A stretch of DNA of 32,147 nt, taken from positions 1 to 32,147 of the forward strand of contig JAKBPM010000008.1 in NCBI GenBank assembly GCA_021829515.1. The letters are read 5' to 3'. Source of the stretch: Nitrospirota bacterium (GTDB taxonomy: Bacteria > Nitrospirota_A > Leptospirillia > Leptospirillales > Leptospirillaceae). The stretch's first letter is position 1. The number at the start of each line of letters is the position of its first letter. A model generated the notes under the pieces. The model searched no databases. It was not told the DNA's origin and saw only the letters and a program-made list of their open reading frames with translations. Of the stretch, positions 31,264-32,147 are shown in pieces. Made by a program: the position numbers and the translations under genes.

Positions 31264-31868
31264 GAATGCTCCGTCTTTTCCCGAAGACTGTGGTTGATCA
31301 GTTTTCTGGCGGCATCCACTGCAAAAGAAACAATTTCCGGATCCTGATGAATATAGGACTGGGTCATGGAACCATCCCAAAGGATCATCAACTGTCGGGC
31401 AAGAAGCTCCGGACTGTCTGCTCCGGACTCTTTTGCTATTTCAAGAAAGGTTTCCTGGATCATTTGCTTGTGTTTGGCAACCCTTGCGTGAATGGGATCT
31501 GCTGGTTTTGCCCTCTCTATCGCCGCGTTGATGAATGCGCACCCCCGGAAGCTCTCTTCGTTGACGATATCTTGCAGGATCAGGAATAGTGCCAGAAGCC
31601 GTGACTTTGGAGTGTGGCTTCCGGAAAGGGCGTTCCCGATTGCCTCGATCCTTTGCTCAGAGATATGGTCGAGTACGGCCAGAATAAGATCGTCCTTGGA
31701 GGAAAAATGATGATACAGGGACATTCTGGCCACCCCGGCTTTCTTGATGACCTCGTTAATGCCGACATTGGCAATTCCATGGAGGTAAAAAAGATTGGCG
31801 GCCGTTTCGAGAATGCGCGTCCGAACTACGTTGGAGGGAGTCCTTCCGGGATGACTGGGCTTTTTCAT
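31260..31868 (-). CDS. TetR/AcrR-family repressor
   Basis: The 202-residue protein has an N-terminal helix-turn-helix (TRILETAANLFYLHGIANVG, INEVIKKAGVARMSLYHHF, SSKDDLILAVL) typical of TetR regulators, then a helical ligand-binding part. It overlaps the MFS gene by 4 nt, so it probably represses its own operon and releases it when the exporter's substrate binds. The ATG lies 18 nt from a palindrome that fits an operator. Confidence 0.92.
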   Translation of the reverse strand: MKKPSHPGRTPSNVVRTRILETAANLFYLHGIANVGINEVIKKAGVARMSLYHHFSSKDDLILAVLDHISEQRIEAIGNALSGSHTPKSRLLALFLILQDIVNEESFRGCAFINAAIERAKPADPIHARVAKHKQMIQETFLEIAKESGADSPELLARQLMILWDGSMTQSYIHQDPEIVSFAVDAARKLINHSLREKTEHS

Positions 31869-31885
31869 GCGTTCAATGATAATAG

Positions 31886-31899
31886 ATAGACTGGTCTAT
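31886..31899 (-). promoter_or_regulatory. TetR operator candidate overlapping the tetR promoter
   Basis: ATAGAC-TG-GTCTAT is a palindrome with perfect 6-bp arms, 18-31 nt upstream of the tetR start. On the minus strand TTGAAT and TATTAT flank it with 15-nt spacing, a plausible -35/-10 pair. Binding there would block the promoter. Confidence 0.55.
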
Positions 31900-31988
31900 A
31901 TTCAATACTCTTTGGAAGATCACCAAAAACGATCCTGATCAGACTGGATTGCCTTGTGAAAGACTCTCTCCTTATCAGCCATATCCTC

Positions 31989-32147
31989 TTGAACATCTGC
32001 CCGGGCATTCCCCTTCTTAGCCCGAAGGGCAAGAGGGGATCAAGCGGGCGGTTTTGTTTTTCTTCTTCCTGCTTTTTCAGTCGTTCCCTGAGCTTCCACA
32101 TAGCGTCGGACCGTTTCGAGTGTTGCGCCGCCCACACTCCCCACATA
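31989..32147 (-). repeat. Right end of IS200-type element, copy 2 (inverted relative to copy 1)
   Basis: This is the reverse complement of bases 20-176 with a few substitutions and 2 extra nt. Similarity ends at TTGAAC (31989-31994). The same imperfect terminal hairpin is present (about 32010-32040). The element continues beyond the window. Confidence 0.8.
32040..32147 (-). CDS. tnpA: IS200/IS605 transposase TnpA, C-terminal fragment (5' end outside window)
   Basis: The minus-strand frame reads YVGSVGGATLETVRRYVEAQ and ends GRRKTKPPA with a TGA stop at 32040-32042. This is probably the normal TnpA end, since copy 1 has a 2-nt loss just before this point. The catalytic part lies outside the window. 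Confidence 0.85.
   Translation of the reverse strand, partial: YVGSVGGATLETVRRYVEAQGTTEKAGRRKTKPPA

Noticed and set aside
1..32147. CRISPR arrays, tRNA, rRNA or prophage structural genes.
   Set aside because: No regularly spaced repeats, no cloverleaf or rRNA motifs and no phage genes were seen on either strand.

Overview
The window looks like chromosomal DNA of a Gram-negative, moderately GC-rich, autotroph-like bacterium. The mix of assimilatory nitrogen genes, archaeal-style NifI/PII proteins, many IS200/IS605 scraps and c-di-GMP signalling would fit a Leptospirillum-like member of the Nitrospirota. That placement is inference from gene content, not from any marker gene. Both ends of the window fall inside inverted copies of the same IS200-type element (20-176 and 31989-32147), so the window may be a contig that stops at repeats.

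Left end (1-4230): a scrap yard of mobile and addiction genes. It holds a TnpA tail, a DUF2283 gene, a VapB-like antitoxin with a broken PIN toxin, a TnpA head with its left end, a broken HicA before an intact HicB, and two halves of TnpB genes in opposite orientation around a PstS-like phosphate-binding protein gene. A large outer-membrane porin gene follows (4228-5844, minus strand).

Centre (5845-16875): a nitrate/nitrite assimilation and molybdenum-cofactor island. The 510-bp gap at its left carries two divergent sigma-54 (-24/-12) promoter matches, one towards the porin and one towards the assimilation operon. The operon encodes a sulfite-oxidase-fold Moco domain fused to a NifI2-like PII domain, a free NifI1-like PII, a NarK-type transporter and a 1063-residue fusion of a NirB-type NAD(P)H:FAD/[2Fe-2S] module with a complete NirA-type siroheme reductase. 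A second block follows: another NifI1-like PII, moaA, moaD, moaE, moeA, moaC and mogA/moaB, almost all overlapping or abutting. No conventional NasA/NarB/NarG nitrate reductase is present, so the Moco-PII fusion is the only candidate here to use the cofactor. This is the most interesting system in the window: nitrate assimilation with PII control apparently built into the molybdoenzyme.

Right centre (16876-19604): an IS630-type transposase with a doubtful active site, a small unknown ORF, and a HigBA module whose antitoxin is intact and whose toxin is destroyed. All three toxin-antitoxin loci in the window show this same pattern.

19605-28630: a c-di-GMP and phosphorelay cluster on the plus strand. 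It contains a membrane GGDEF cyclase, a GAF-GGDEF-degenerate-EAL protein, a CHASE3-GAF hybrid histidine kinase with two receiver domains, a single-domain receiver, and an HD-GYP response regulator. It has the parts to make and degrade c-di-GMP under phosphorelay control. After it come a divergent enolase (28716-30011), then a convergent TetR regulator and YbfB-like MFS exporter pair with a palindromic operator in front of tetR.
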